Counted from the stretch's first letter, positions 16,367-25,042 are shown. The stretch is DNA of 60,676 bases from Candidatus Manganitrophaceae bacterium (GCA_016200325.1 JACQEZ010000010.1:1-60676), one strand, 5' to 3'. The notes: generated by a model not told the origin, from the letters alone. Numbers and translations are program-made.

Positions 16367-17578
16367 TTAACTGCAGAGGCCGGCCTCTTTGCAGCTGGTG
16401 AAGGTGGTGTCGATCGAGCCGTTGTTCCCCTCGTCGACCTGGACCCCGCCGGTCGGCGTGTAGATCACGGCCAGGAGGCTGCTGCCGTGGGCGATGAGGA
16501 ATCTGCCGGAGACCGGGCAGCTCTTTCCCTTCGGAACGAACGGCTCTTCTCCTTCCGGTGTGCTGATCGTGAAGGTCGTTGCAGCGCTGCCGGTGCAGCC
16601 GGACGAGATGGCGATTGCCCCATTGAGGGAGAGGGTCTCGCCCTTCGTGTCGACGTTGTTGATCGTTCTGGTCGTCGGCGTCAGGACCATCTTGAAATCG
16701 GTGAAGGTGACCTCCTGATTTGCCGCCGCGCTGCTGCTGGTGATCCTGGTTCCGCCGTTGAGGTCGACGGTGGTCGCTCCCGGCGTGCAGGCCGGCGCCG
16801 CATCGTGTGCCTCGGTTATGGTCATCGTCAGATTGACGGCGAGGGCGGTGTTCACCTCGAACGTCCCATCTCCGGTCTGGTCGACCTTAGAGGTCAGGGT
16901 CAGGTTATCGGTGAAGCTGCTCCCTTCAAAGCCGCAGGTTCCTGTGGTGGAATGAAAGGTGAGTCCTCCGGTGATGGCGGTTTCAGAAATGGAGCCTGAG
17001 AAGGTGGAATGGATCACGTAATTGCTATAAGTAAAAGTGAGGCCGAGCCCATTGTCTAAGAAAGTCGTTGCCAACGAGCCGTTGGTGACCGTGCCGCTTT
17101 CCGTGCAATTATCGTAAGTCGAGGTTGTGGTGTCGTCAAGAAAGTTCGAGGGGGTGTTGTTGTCGTCGGTCGTAACGGTGATTGTTCCCCCGCCGGAACA
17201 CTGTGTCGAAGGGAGTGCCGTAACCTTCTCCCGTGCGGCGATGGCCGTCTTGACGGCGTCCAGCGCCTGACGGACCTGAACGGTCTCGCTTAACTCCGTT
17301 GATGTCCCCGGCTTCAATAAAGCGCCCAAGGAAGGGGGAGCGCCGCTGCCGCTTGCTGCGGAGGAGATGCTCGACGCCGCCAGGTTCAACGCGGTGGCAA
17401 CCGCCTTCGAGGCGGTTCCGCCGACCTTGGCCGAAGCGCTCGGTGGGGGAGTCGGTGTCGGATTGTTGTTTGTCCCGCCGCCCCCGCCGCCACTGCCGCA
17501 AGCGTGCAGAAGGAGGAGAATCGAGAGAGACAAGCCTGAAAGAAGCATTTTTTGGGATCGTTTGAATGATGACATCAT
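16367..17578 (-). CDS. Predicted outer-membrane/secreted lipoprotein, unknown function
   Basis: This is a 403-residue lipoprotein precursor with a signal peptide and lipobox (LLHAC, Cys27), immediately followed by a glycine run and a Thr/Pro/Asn linker (GSGGGGGGTNNNPTPTPPP). The rest is Ser/Thr-rich beta-strand sequence with paired cysteines (STQCSG, TYDNCTE, TGTCGF, SSGCTG, TSCKEAGLCS), which suggests an extracellular disulfide-bonded beta structure. No known domain is recognised. The start may be the first or second of two adjacent ATGs (17578 or 17575). A promoter lies at 17650-17679 and a strong terminator follows. Confidence 0.8.
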   Translation of the reverse strand: MMSSFKRSQKMLLSGLSLSILLLLHACGSGGGGGGTNNNPTPTPPPSASAKVGGTASKAVATALNLAASSISSAASGSGAPPSLGALLKPGTSTELSETVQVRQALDAVKTAIAAREKVTALPSTQCSGGGTITVTTDDNNTPSNFLDDTTTSTYDNCTESGTVTNGSLATTFLDNGLGLTFTYSNYVIHSTFSGSISETAITGGLTFHSTTGTCGFEGSSFTDNLTLTSKVDQTGDGTFEVNTALAVNLTMTITEAHDAAPACTPGATTVDLNGGTRITSSSAAANQEVTFTDFKMVLTPTTRTINNVDTKGETLSLNGAIAISSGCTGSAATTFTISTPEGEEPFVPKGKSCPVSGRFLIAHGSSLLAVIYTPTGGVQVDEGNNGSIDTTFTSCKEAGLCS

Positions 17579-17649
17579 TTCCTCTGGTTGGGGTTTATTA
17601 ATGTGTTGGTTTATGTTTAAAGTTGATGAGGATGAGCTTGGTGCGCCGA

Positions 17650-17679
17650 TTTATAGCATAGCTCCAATAAAATAGTCAA
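17650..17679 (-). promoter_or_regulatory. Sigma-70 promoter of the lipoprotein gene
   Basis: On the minus strand TTGACT (17674-17679) and TATAAA (17650-17655) are separated by 18 bases. The expected start lies near 17643, giving a leader of about 65 bases. Confidence 0.6.
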
Positions 17680-17979
17680 TAAAATTTGGTAGTAATTACT
17701 ATTGGTACGAACCTTTCATTTATAGCAACCCAACAGGTTGAAACAGTCCCTATTCTGCGGATCAATGAGGCGGGAGAAACTGAATCCATTCCTTTAGCTT
17801 TGTTTATTCGTTGGTTCCGGCAATCATTCGAATCGAAGGACATGAAGCCGTCGAAGCGGGATTCCTTCACACCCTAAGAGAAGAGACCGGTGCTCGGTTC
17901 CAGAGGTTGACTTGGTTCCTGGTTCGGGCATACCATGTTTTAGCTGATTCAAACTTAATCGAGATGGAGATCATCATAA
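17680..17979. other. Intergenic region without a supported gene
   Basis: Overlapping short open frames on both strands lack ribosome binding sites. One plus-strand frame (from 17811) contains GHEAVEAGFLHTLREETG, which faintly recalls a Nudix box but lacks its spacing, so at most a degraded remnant is present. The stretch is AT-richer than its neighbours. Confidence 0.4.
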
Positions 17980-18609
17980 ATGAGCAACCCTCCAATGAAA
18001 GTGGATGCCGGACGGCCGACCGCCTGGACCTACTTCGCCCAAGTCGGTTTCTTGCTTGCCCTTCTCGCGCTGTTTACGGCGATCGGGGCGGGATTCGGAG
18101 CGCGCTTTGAGCGATGGCATTTCCGGACCGGTTTCTCGCTCCTGCAATATGGCGCGCTCGGCGGGGCCGCGGCGGCGGTCATCTCTCTGATCGCCCTGGT
18201 CGGGCTTCGTCGTCGCGGAACCCGGGGGGAGATGACGATCGCGCTCCTCGGCTTTGCCATCGGCATCACCATCTTTGCGATTCCGTTGCAGTGGATGATG
18301 ACGGCGCGACAGGTTCCACCGATTCACGACATCACCACCGATCCGCCCGATCAGGCGTTCGATAAAGCGCTTGCAGCGGCGCGGTCGTCCGGTTGGAAGT
18401 TGGTCGATGCGCGGAAAGAAGAGGGGAGGATCGAGGCGACCGACACCACTTTTTGGTTCGGTTTCAAAGATGACATCGTCGTCCGGATCACGCCGGCCGA
18501 TCCGGGAAGCCGAATCGATGTCCGCTCCGTCTCGCGGGTCGGGAAGAGCGATGTCGGGACCAACGCGCGGCGGATTCAAAAATATCTCAGGAAGCTGGAA
18601 AAATCGTAA
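17980..18609 (+). CDS. DUF1499 family membrane protein
   Basis: The 209-residue protein has three hydrophobic helices in its first ~110 residues, followed by a DUF1499 domain (PPIHDITTDPPDQAFDKAL, FWFGFKDDIVVRITP, then DVRSVSRVGKSDVGTNA). DUF1499 proteins are widespread and their function is not established. The soluble domain probably faces the periplasm. It lies upstream of the promoter of the next gene, so it is probably transcribed separately. Confidence 0.85.
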   Translation: MSNPPMKVDAGRPTAWTYFAQVGFLLALLALFTAIGAGFGARFERWHFRTGFSLLQYGALGGAAAAVISLIALVGLRRRGTRGEMTIALLGFAIGITIFAIPLQWMMTARQVPPIHDITTDPPDQAFDKALAAARSSGWKLVDARKEEGRIEATDTTFWFGFKDDIVVRITPADPGSRIDVRSVSRVGKSDVGTNARRIQKYLRKLEKS

Positions 18610-18627
18610 GAGAAGATCGATGCAATA

Positions 18628-18656
18628 TTGACAGCGCGCCCTTCCTCCGGTATACC
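18628..18656 (+). promoter_or_regulatory. Sigma-70 promoter of the secreted toxin-like gene pair
   Basis: TTGACA (18628-18633) and TATACC (18651-18656) with a 17-base spacer lie 36 bases before the ATG at 18692. Confidence 0.6.
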
Positions 18657-18691
18657 GAGATGAGATCCACGGAACACTTTTGGAGGGTCTC

Positions 18692-19237
18692 ATGTTAAGA
18701 CGGCGCCGCCGATCGGCCAGGGTTGTTTTTCTTCCCCTTCTTTTTATTCTCCTGCTTCTCTCCGGCCCCGCCGGCAGGGTGCAGGCTGCTTTCTCTCCGC
18801 ATCCGGGCTTCTCCCGTCCCCTCTCGTCTTCTTTGCAAGAAGACCTCCGGATTCGGGGGGTTCCCCCGGCGTCGACGCAACGCCCGGAGACGGCGGAAGA
18901 GGCCGCCGTTCGAAAGCGGGCGCGCCTCGCCGCCGACCACTATCTCCTTTCGAACAAGGTCCTCTTCGGACATATCTTGGCCCGGCATGGCGCCGATGCA
19001 ACGGTTCCGGGCAAGAGCCGATTTTTGAGGGGATATGATGTCCGCGCCGGGATTGATTACGTGTTAAAGAGTCCCGATGCACGAATTCAGGAGAACACCG
19101 AAGGCCGCCGCGGCTATCTCTTCGAGTTCTCCTATCGAACGCCGATCGGAATCAGTCCGGAGAAAAAAAAGTTGAGAACGATGCGGGTGGTGATCGATGC
19201 GCAGGGGCGGGTGATCACCGCTTTTCCGGTGAAATAA
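18692..19237 (+). CDS. Secreted protein with BECR/EndoU-like nuclease-toxin-like C-terminal domain (hypothesis)
   Basis: I chose the ATG at 18692 because GGAGGG sits directly upstream. The 181-residue product opens with a basic N-region and strong hydrophobic signal peptide (cut near VQA). Its C-terminal ~105 residues show FGHILARHGADATVPGKSRF, IDYVLKSPDARIQ and MRVVIDAQGRVITAFPVK. A His-x3-Arg-His start and a VVID-G-VITAFP end recall the BECR group of RNase-type toxins (Barnase/EndoU/Colicin/RelE) found at the ends of polymorphic toxins. This is pattern recognition, not a proven match. It overlaps almost directly with the next gene, as toxin and immunity genes do. Confidence 0.6.
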   Translation: MLRRRRRSARVVFLPLLFILLLLSGPAGRVQAAFSPHPGFSRPLSSSLQEDLRIRGVPPASTQRPETAEEAAVRKRARLAADHYLLSNKVLFGHILARHGADATVPGKSRFLRGYDVRAGIDYVLKSPDARIQENTEGRRGYLFEFSYRTPIGISPEKKKLRTMRVVIDAQGRVITAFPVK

Positions 19238-19238
19238 G

Positions 19239-19646
19239 ATGGCGATTATCTTTTCGATCGGGGTCTCTGCAGACCGGACCGACCGACGACAGATCTTGCC
19301 TTTCGAGTCGGAGCTGCGCGGATACTTTCGGGGTCTTTCTTCTTTAAAAGGAATTTTGCCGACCGGCCTGACCGATCTCGATCCGTACGGCGACACCCGC
19401 TTCGAGGGAGAGCGACTCCTCCAATTGGAACAACAGGTCGAGGGGCTTCTCTCGATCTTGGAGCCGCTTTATCGGCAAGAGCGTTTGTCGGCGGAGCTGG
19501 AGCCGCCGAGGGTCGTCGGGTTGGAGCGCGATCCCGCCGGCGCGCCGTGCGGCCGCGCCGGCGCTCTCCACTTTCTGACTTCATTGAAAGATCTCTCCCG
19601 GCAGGCCCGGGAGAAAAACCTTCCCCTTCTGGCCCTCGGCGACTGA
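19239..19646 (+). CDS. Small cytoplasmic protein, candidate immunity protein of the preceding gene
   Basis: The ATG lies one base after the stop codon of the preceding gene, so the two are translationally coupled. The 135-residue protein has no signal peptide and is predicted to be mostly helical (GERLLQLEQQVEGLLSILEP) with an N-terminal strand (MAIIFSIGVSADRTDRRQIL) and a DLDPYGDTRFE motif. No named family is recognised. A small cytoplasmic partner directly after an exported toxin-like protein is the usual layout of effector-immunity pairs; that role is inference. Confidence 0.65.
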   Translation: MAIIFSIGVSADRTDRRQILPFESELRGYFRGLSSLKGILPTGLTDLDPYGDTRFEGERLLQLEQQVEGLLSILEPLYRQERLSAELEPPRVVGLERDPAGAPCGRAGALHFLTSLKDLSRQAREKNLPLLALGD

Positions 19647-19676
19647 GGGCGATTCTCTGATCAAGAAAAAATAAGA

Positions 19677-22001
19677 TTAAAAAGAGGTCGAGGAGATATT
19701 CCCGTGCATTCGGGAGAAGAGCTCCCAATCGAACGGCTTCGCTGCGATGCTATGGAGCGGGATCGCCTCGATTGCGCCTTCGCCCCGGGCGGCGAGAAGA
19801 CAGCCGACGGCCCGCTCCGGACTCTCGATCAGCCGCTGTACCGTCTCATAAGCAAAATGCTGGGCGAGCGCCTTGTCTTGCGGCACCGGCGGCGCCCCGC
19901 GGAGGGTGTGGCCGAGGATCGTCGCCTTCGTCGCCACCGTTAATTGATAGCGGTCCTGTCCCCGCTGGACCGGCGGCCATTGGGCGATCGATTGGGCGAT
20001 GTAGTCGACCAGCCCATGAACCCCGCCGAGCGGATGATGCCGATGCGGCGTCTTCTCCGCAACGACAAAGAGATGGCTCTTGTTCGGCACCCCCATCGAC
20101 CGCTTGAGCGTTCCCAAGATCACCTGATCGATGTAAGCATCGGGGTCGGGGTGCTCGTTCACCAAGATTCCCTCCGCGCGGGCCTGGTGGGCGCAGGAGA
20201 GCGCAAGGTGTCCGGCGCCGGCCCCCATCACCTCGACGAAGAAGATGCTCCCCATCGCGGCACTGGTCGCTTTGAGCGACTGAAGAGAATGGTCGGCGAG
20301 TGCGACGGCGGAGTGGTAGCCGAGAGAGGTCGTCCCGGCGAGGTTGTCGTCGATCGTTCCGGGGAGGCCGACCACCTGGACGCCGAACTTCTCAAAGAGG
20401 GCGCGGGCGCCGCGAAGACTCCCATCTCCGCCGATGACGACGAGCGCGCCGTTTTCCAAATAAGGGGAGAGATTCCGCAGCGCGAGGGCTTGCACCTCTT
20501 CTTCTTTGAAATCTTCAAATCGGCTGCTTCCGATCGGGCTGCTGGAGAATCCGGCCATCCCGCGCATCTCCCGGTCGGTGAACCGCTCAATCCAATTGTT
20601 CGCCAATCCTAAAAAGCCGTGCCGAACGAAATGGACCGTGATCCCTTGACGGTCGCCGGCCGCGCGGAGCTCTTTGAGTGCGGCCCCCGCGCCGGCGAAG
20701 TCGCCGCCGGAGACGAGCGCCACGATCTGCCGGATCTGACGCGGCTTTAGTGTCACCCGTCCGATCCGCTCCCGCTCCACGGTCACCCACGCCTCGCGCG
20801 CCGTCCGCTCCCGCTCGGAGAGACCGACCGCCGTCGAGTAACCCGACAGCCGTCCGTTTTCATAGGCAAGAAGAACGACATTGTCCTGACCTTCTTTATA
20901 TTCGCCGAACTCGGAGAAGGCTTCGTGGAACGGCCGCGGGTCGAGGTAGGTGATCAGCGCCCGCAGCGTCGAGCTGTGGGTGTAGAGGGAGACGACTCCC
21001 CCCTGGTGGGCTTGGGCGATCCGGTGAAATCCGTCGACGACATCGGCATAGAGGTCGAAGAAGGAGTTTCCGCCGGGATAACAATAGAGGGGGTGTTTGA
21101 TCAGGCGCTTGGCTGTCTTCGCGTCGACGCCGAAGGCGCGGGCCGCCTCTTCGACCTCCGCGGTTTTCTCAAGGCCGGTCACCCAACCGAAATCTTGAGA
21201 TTCCAGCGCGGGATCGACCGTCGCCTCGGGGAGGCCGCCGTCGTTCCGGGTCATCGCCGCGGTGACCCGCTCGAACAGTTGTCGGGTATTGGGGCTGCTG
21301 CTGATCTGGTGTCGGAACGTCTTGGGGTCGAGGTAGTTTTCGAGGTGGAGGAAATCGAGCTGCTGGCCGACGGCCCCGACCATTCGGGCGAGTGCCGCCC
21401 CGACCGCATCGGCTTTCGGAAGCCCCCGTCCCGGCTCCAGCGTGTTCGCCAGGCGCTGGCCGACCCGATGGGTCTTGCTCTCGACGCGGGAGACGCCGTG
21501 GCGCATGGTAAAGAGAAGGGCCCGTCCGGTGAGGTCGCGCGGCAGGAGCCAGAAGCGGTCGTCGCCGAGATCGAGGACGATCCGACCTTCCGACAACTGC
21601 GGCGTCAGCTGAGCGCGCGGAACGATCGCCACCGGCCGGCGTCCGAGCGGTTTCTGAATCGAGCGGATCGGACCGTGGAGCAGCGGTGCGAGTCGTCCTT
21701 CGGCCAAGAGCCGGTTCCAGGCGACATAAAAGACCAGCGGGTCGCCGCCGCAGCCGTCGTCGATTAATTTCCGTCGCGCGGCGCGGTAGCTCGCTGCGTT
21801 GTCGAATCCCTGTACGGCCCGATCGACGAAGGCCTGGAGCCGCGGGATCGCCTCGGCGGCCCGGCGGGCACGGTCGGCGGTGGGGGGGGGCGGTTCCGGG
21901 AAAGTCACCCCGTCGGGAGGCGAGCGTCTGGCCATCGCCTCGGCATAGTTCATTAATCCTTCGACGGAAATTAAAGGAAGCCCTGCAGGATTTGCATCCA
22001 T
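19677..22001 (-). CDS. Fusion of histidine-phosphatase-like domain with ATP-type 6-phosphofructokinase
   Basis: The 774-residue protein has an unrecognised N-region (1-160), a histidine-phosphatase (PGM/FBPase-2-like) domain (~160-395) and a PFK-1 domain (~420-760). In the phosphatase part MRHG gives the nucleophile His168, YPGGNSFFDLY (307-317) matches the GESYEDL block of FBPase-2 with Asn312 replacing the catalytic Glu, and THSSTLRAL holds the second His342. In the PFK part are SGGDFAGAGA (431-440), GSSR (Arg494), GGDGS (524-528), PGTIDDN (547-553, Asp551) and VEVMGAGAGH (589-598). GGDGS and PGTI suggest ATP use. The normal TIDND order is DDN and the MGR arginine is Ala. GAGGTGAGAA precedes the start. 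Confidence 0.88.
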   Translation of the reverse strand: MDANPAGLPLISVEGLMNYAEAMARRSPPDGVTFPEPPPPTADRARRAAEAIPRLQAFVDRAVQGFDNAASYRAARRKLIDDGCGGDPLVFYVAWNRLLAEGRLAPLLHGPIRSIQKPLGRRPVAIVPRAQLTPQLSEGRIVLDLGDDRFWLLPRDLTGRALLFTMRHGVSRVESKTHRVGQRLANTLEPGRGLPKADAVGAALARMVGAVGQQLDFLHLENYLDPKTFRHQISSSPNTRQLFERVTAAMTRNDGGLPEATVDPALESQDFGWVTGLEKTAEVEEAARAFGVDAKTAKRLIKHPLYCYPGGNSFFDLYADVVDGFHRIAQAHQGGVVSLYTHSSTLRALITYLDPRPFHEAFSEFGEYKEGQDNVVLLAYENGRLSGYSTAVGLSERERTAREAWVTVERERIGRVTLKPRQIRQIVALVSGGDFAGAGAALKELRAAGDRQGITVHFVRHGFLGLANNWIERFTDREMRGMAGFSSSPIGSSRFEDFKEEEVQALALRNLSPYLENGALVVIGGDGSLRGARALFEKFGVQVVGLPGTIDDNLAGTTSLGYHSAVALADHSLQSLKATSAAMGSIFFVEVMGAGAGHLALSCAHQARAEGILVNEHPDPDAYIDQVILGTLKRSMGVPNKSHLFVVAEKTPHRHHPLGGVHGLVDYIAQSIAQWPPVQRGQDRYQLTVATKATILGHTLRGAPPVPQDKALAQHFAYETVQRLIESPERAVGCLLAARGEGAIEAIPLHSIAAKPFDWELFSRMHGNISSTSF

Positions 22002-22291
22002 TTCTCACCTCGCCTTGGGGGCCTCGTTAATAAAAGGATCCCAGTGAACCCAGTCTATAATATCAATTAGAATGAATCAAGATTTGTATGGAAGTGGGTT
22101 TGGATTATTTTATTTAGTCAACATCGATTGCATGCATCTGTGGGTGGCCCGCCTTCTTACCCTTATTCCGGATGCGCGTGGCGCCCTCGGCTCTAATTGT
22201 TGCGGGACAGGATTTGTTATCCCTCTCGTAGTAAGGAGGGAAGATAGAATCTAGAAGATAGAAGACAGAAGGCGGATCTAAAGAACATTGG

Positions 22292-22853
22292 AGCGGGGTT
22301 TCACCCCACCCCCCACCGTGGGGCCGTCTTGCCACGGCCCCTCCGGCTTCCCCAGGCAGCGGGTGGGGCTTCCCCCCCTGCTCCCCCCCACGGCCGAACT
22401 CGGCGCGACCGCACAAAGAGGTGCGGACTGCGCCTCAGACAGGCGCCCTGTAAAGGTAGATAGAACGATTCATTTATAGCGGTGGCGCACTGCGTCCTCG
22501 CTCCACCCATCCCCCCGTGGGGCCCTTTCTCTCCGACACAGCACGCCACCGAGGGGATAAACCCAAATCTAGTACTGTTTGTGTTTGAATTAAAAAAGAT
22601 CGTAAGCGCCTGCGCGGCAAGGGCGTACTACGCCCCCCCCCTCTGCTGCGTTTTATATCAGACGTCTCACCGACCGAATCAGGTCACCTGTCGAAGCCCC
22701 ATCCGCGGTGCCCTTCCGCGCGTGGTGCAAGTTGTGACCGTAAGGGGGGAGCGGGGGGGATCTCTCACCGGCTGCACGGGGGGGCCGGAGGGGGCCGGGC
22801 AGTCGGCCCCCACGTTGGGGGGTGGGTTAAAACCCCACGACCTTCGGCAGGCA
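22292..22853. mobile_element. MITE-like noncoding element, copy A
   Basis: About 560 bases share long near-identical blocks with the element at 60234 to the window end (for example GATCGTAAGCGCCTGCGCGG and CCGAATCAGGTCACCTGTCG). The two ends are inverted copies of each other: the right end reads AAAACCCCACGACCTTCGGC and its reverse complement matches the left end of copy B, with similarity running over roughly 100 bases inward. No coding gene is evident. Copy A lacks the outermost ~14 bases on the left and carries ~107 extra bases (about 22435-22542) relative to copy B. The remaining sequence from 22002 to 22291 and from 22854 to 23001 holds nothing I can support. Confidence 0.7.
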
Positions 22854-23001
22854 ATCCGCACACACAAGAACCGACCTCGCCGCGGCAACCCTTTTTTGAA
22901 TTTCTGCAACGGGTCCTTTCTCCTCTCCCTCCGCGAGAGCGACACTAAAATATCTCTCCCTTCTATTCTAAATGAAGTCACCGCCCGGTGAATGATCCCC
23001 C

Positions 23002-23030
23002 TTGTCCTCCACAAAATAAATCGATATAAT
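23002..23030 (+). promoter_or_regulatory. Sigma-70 promoter of the REC-PAS-kinase gene
   Basis: TTGTCC (23002-23007) and a perfect TATAAT (23025-23030) are separated by 17 bases, 55 bases before the start codon. Confidence 0.6.
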
Positions 23031-23085
23031 CGGCTGGCGTCTTTCTTCGGTTGAACGGAAAGAGATCGGATCGGTGGGGGGATGG

Positions 23086-24681
23086 ATGGCATATCGCAAG
23101 GACTCGCGGGCCAACATTCTGTTGGTGGATGATCACCCGGAAAATTTGTTGGCGTTGGAAGCGGTGCTGGGGCTGCCGAATTATAATCTGGTTCGGGCCC
23201 GCTCCGGGATGGAGGCGCTCCGCTTTCTGCTCAAGGATGATTTCAGCTTGATCCTACTGGACGTCGCCATGCCGGGCCTCAACGGATTTGAGACCGCCGC
23301 GTTGATTCGGGAGCGGCCGAAGTGCCGGAATATCCCGATTATTTTCATTACGGCGGTCAACCGAACCGAGGCCGATGCGGCAAGAGGGTATGCCGTCGGC
23401 GCGCTCGATTACATCATCAAGCCGTTTGAGCCCGACATGTTGCGGTCGAAAGTCGCAGCGCTGGTCGGGACCCATCCGGTGCGACGGCGGACCGACCGCG
23501 CAGGGAGCGAGTCGAAAGAGCGGGCGAGGGAGCTGGAGACGCTGGAGCGGATCAGCGGGCAGCGCTATAAGAACCTGGCCAACGCCGTTCCCCACATCAT
23601 CTCGATTGCACGCCCGGATGGATCGATCGATTTCTTCAATGAACGGTGGACCACGTATACCGGTTTGACATTTAAAGAGAGCGGAGGGTGGGGATGGAAG
23701 AAAGCGATCTGTCCGGACGATCTCGCCCCTTTCCTCGACGGCTGGAAAACGGCGGTGGAGAGCCGGGCGAATTATCAGACGGAGTGTCGTCTCCGGCAGC
23801 AGGGGGGGGCGTACCGGTGGCATCTGCTCATGGCCCTTCCGGAGAAAGACGAGAAGGGGAATGTGATGGCCTGGCTTTGGACCGCAACCGATATCGATGA
23901 TCAGAAGAGATTGGAAGGGTCGTTGCGAAGCTTGGTGGCCGAGCTGGAGGAGAAGAAGAGCGAAGCGGAGGCGGCCAATCGGGTTAAATCGCGCTTTGTC
24001 TCGAATGTGTCTCATGAGCTTCGGACCCCCTTGAATGCGATCCTCGGCTACACCGCCTTGCTGCTCGACCAGCACTTCGGCGAGGTCAGCCCGCAGCAGG
24101 AGGAGGTGCTCGTCTCACTGAGGCGGAACGCCCGCGATCTGACCAATTTAATAGAAAATTTACTCGACCTCTCTCGGATCGAAGCGGGGAAAATCGAAAT
24201 TCGGTCCGAGCCGGCCGATCTTCAGCAGATTATCTCGGAGGTCTTTGAAGGCCTCAAGCATATGCTCTCGCAAAAAAAGGTTGTCGTCCGATGGAAAATC
24301 GACTCGGGACTTCCGATCATCCGAAGCGATCCGTTCCGGATTCGCCAGATCCTCTCCAACCTTCTTTCCAACGCCTTCAAGTTTACGGAGAAGGGCTCGG
24401 TCACCTTCTCCGCCGAGGGGACAGCCGCTCCCCGGGGAATTCTGATCTCGGTGAAGGACAGCGGGATCGGCATGCCGAAAGAGGCCCTTCCGACCCTCTT
24501 TGAGCCGTTCAAGCGGGTCGCCCGCCGCGGCGGTTTTCACGCCGACGGGGTCGGCATCGGTTTGACGATCGTGAAGGAGTCGATCGAGCTGCTCGGAGGA
24601 ACGATCAAGGTTCAGAGTCAACAGGGGAAGGGGACGACCTTCACCCTCTTCTTGCCCGATCGGACTGAAAAGGGCAATTGA
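23086..24681 (+). CDS. Response-regulator/PAS/histidine-kinase hybrid
   Basis: This soluble two-component protein of 531 residues has an N-terminal receiver (NILLVDDHPENLLALE, phospho-acceptor Asp in LILLDVAMPG, Lys in YIIKPF), a linker, a PAS domain (~165-290, DGSIDFFNERWTTYTG, then a PAC-like YRWHLLMALPEKDEKGN), and HisKA (FVSNVSHELRTPLNAILGY) plus HATPase (NLLSNAFKFTEKG, DSGIGM, GVGIGLTIVKE). It has no membrane helix, so it senses a cytoplasmic signal and is itself controlled by phosphorylation of the receiver. The ATG at 23086 has GGGGGGA upstream; a GTG at 23074 is possible. No cognate regulator adjoins it. Confidence 0.9.
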   Translation: MAYRKDSRANILLVDDHPENLLALEAVLGLPNYNLVRARSGMEALRFLLKDDFSLILLDVAMPGLNGFETAALIRERPKCRNIPIIFITAVNRTEADAARGYAVGALDYIIKPFEPDMLRSKVAALVGTHPVRRRTDRAGSESKERARELETLERISGQRYKNLANAVPHIISIARPDGSIDFFNERWTTYTGLTFKESGGWGWKKAICPDDLAPFLDGWKTAVESRANYQTECRLRQQGGAYRWHLLMALPEKDEKGNVMAWLWTATDIDDQKRLEGSLRSLVAELEEKKSEAEAANRVKSRFVSNVSHELRTPLNAILGYTALLLDQHFGEVSPQQEEVLVSLRRNARDLTNLIENLLDLSRIEAGKIEIRSEPADLQQIISEVFEGLKHMLSQKKVVVRWKIDSGLPIIRSDPFRIRQILSNLLSNAFKFTEKGSVTFSAEGTAAPRGILISVKDSGIGMPKEALPTLFEPFKRVARRGGFHADGVGIGLTIVKESIELLGGTIKVQSQQGKGTTFTLFLPDRTEKGN

Positions 24682-24746
24682 CCCTGTTGCAGAGAGCGTC
24701 CGTTTATCCGTTTAAATGACCATTCCATTTATCCTCAAAGGAGATC

Positions 24747-24989
24747 ATGATGGCAGATCCAATCATCGCGCAACGGGGCCCCTATATTCTCGAGATCGAG
24801 CCGGGAACTTATTATTGGTGCCGCTGCGGAAAATCGAAGGCGCAGCCTTTTTGCGACAGCTCCCACAAGGGTGGGGAGTTCAGCCCGCTGGAAGTGACGA
24901 TCGAGCAGAAGAAAAAGGTGGCCTTTTGCGGTTGTAAGCGGACCGGGAATCCTCCTTTCTGTGACGGCAGTCATTCCAAAATAAAATAA
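24747..24989 (+). CDS. CDGSH-type iron-sulfur protein (two motifs)
   Basis: The 80-residue protein contains two CDGSH-like motifs: CRCGKSKAQPFCDSSH and CGCKRTGNPPFCDGSH. Each binds a [2Fe-2S] cluster through three Cys and one His, as in mitoNEET-like proteins. A strong AAGGAG precedes the start and a terminator follows. A role in redox sensing, cluster transfer or electron transfer is possible. Confidence 0.9.
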   Translation: MMADPIIAQRGPYILEIEPGTYYWCRCGKSKAQPFCDSSHKGGEFSPLEVTIEQKKKVAFCGCKRTGNPPFCDGSHSKIK

Positions 24990-25005
24990 TTTGAATTCAT
25001 CGAGG

Positions 25006-25042
25006 AAGGGAGAGGGTTCTCAAGGGGCCTTCTCCCTTTTTA
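25006..25042 (+). terminator. Rho-independent terminator
   Basis: AAGGGAGA (25006-25013) pairs with TCTCCCTT (25031-25038), followed by a T run. It ends the CDGSH gene transcript. Confidence 0.6.

Noticed and set aside
17686-18110. Possible Nudix hydrolase remnant (GHEAVEAGFLHTLREETG)
   Set aside because: The Nudix box spacing and its conserved residues are not complete, and no start signal or longer homologous frame is present.
20925-21767. Plus-strand 280-residue frame opposite the phosphofructokinase fusion
   Set aside because: The opposite strand holds clear enzyme motifs across the same bases; this frame has no motif or start signal.
22482-23092. Open frames across the inverted-repeat element (for example 22482-22991 and the minus-strand frame 22679-23092)
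   Set aside because: They run through GC-rich repeat sequence shared with 60234-60676, have no ribosome binding site and do not resemble any protein; repeat and frame differ between copies.
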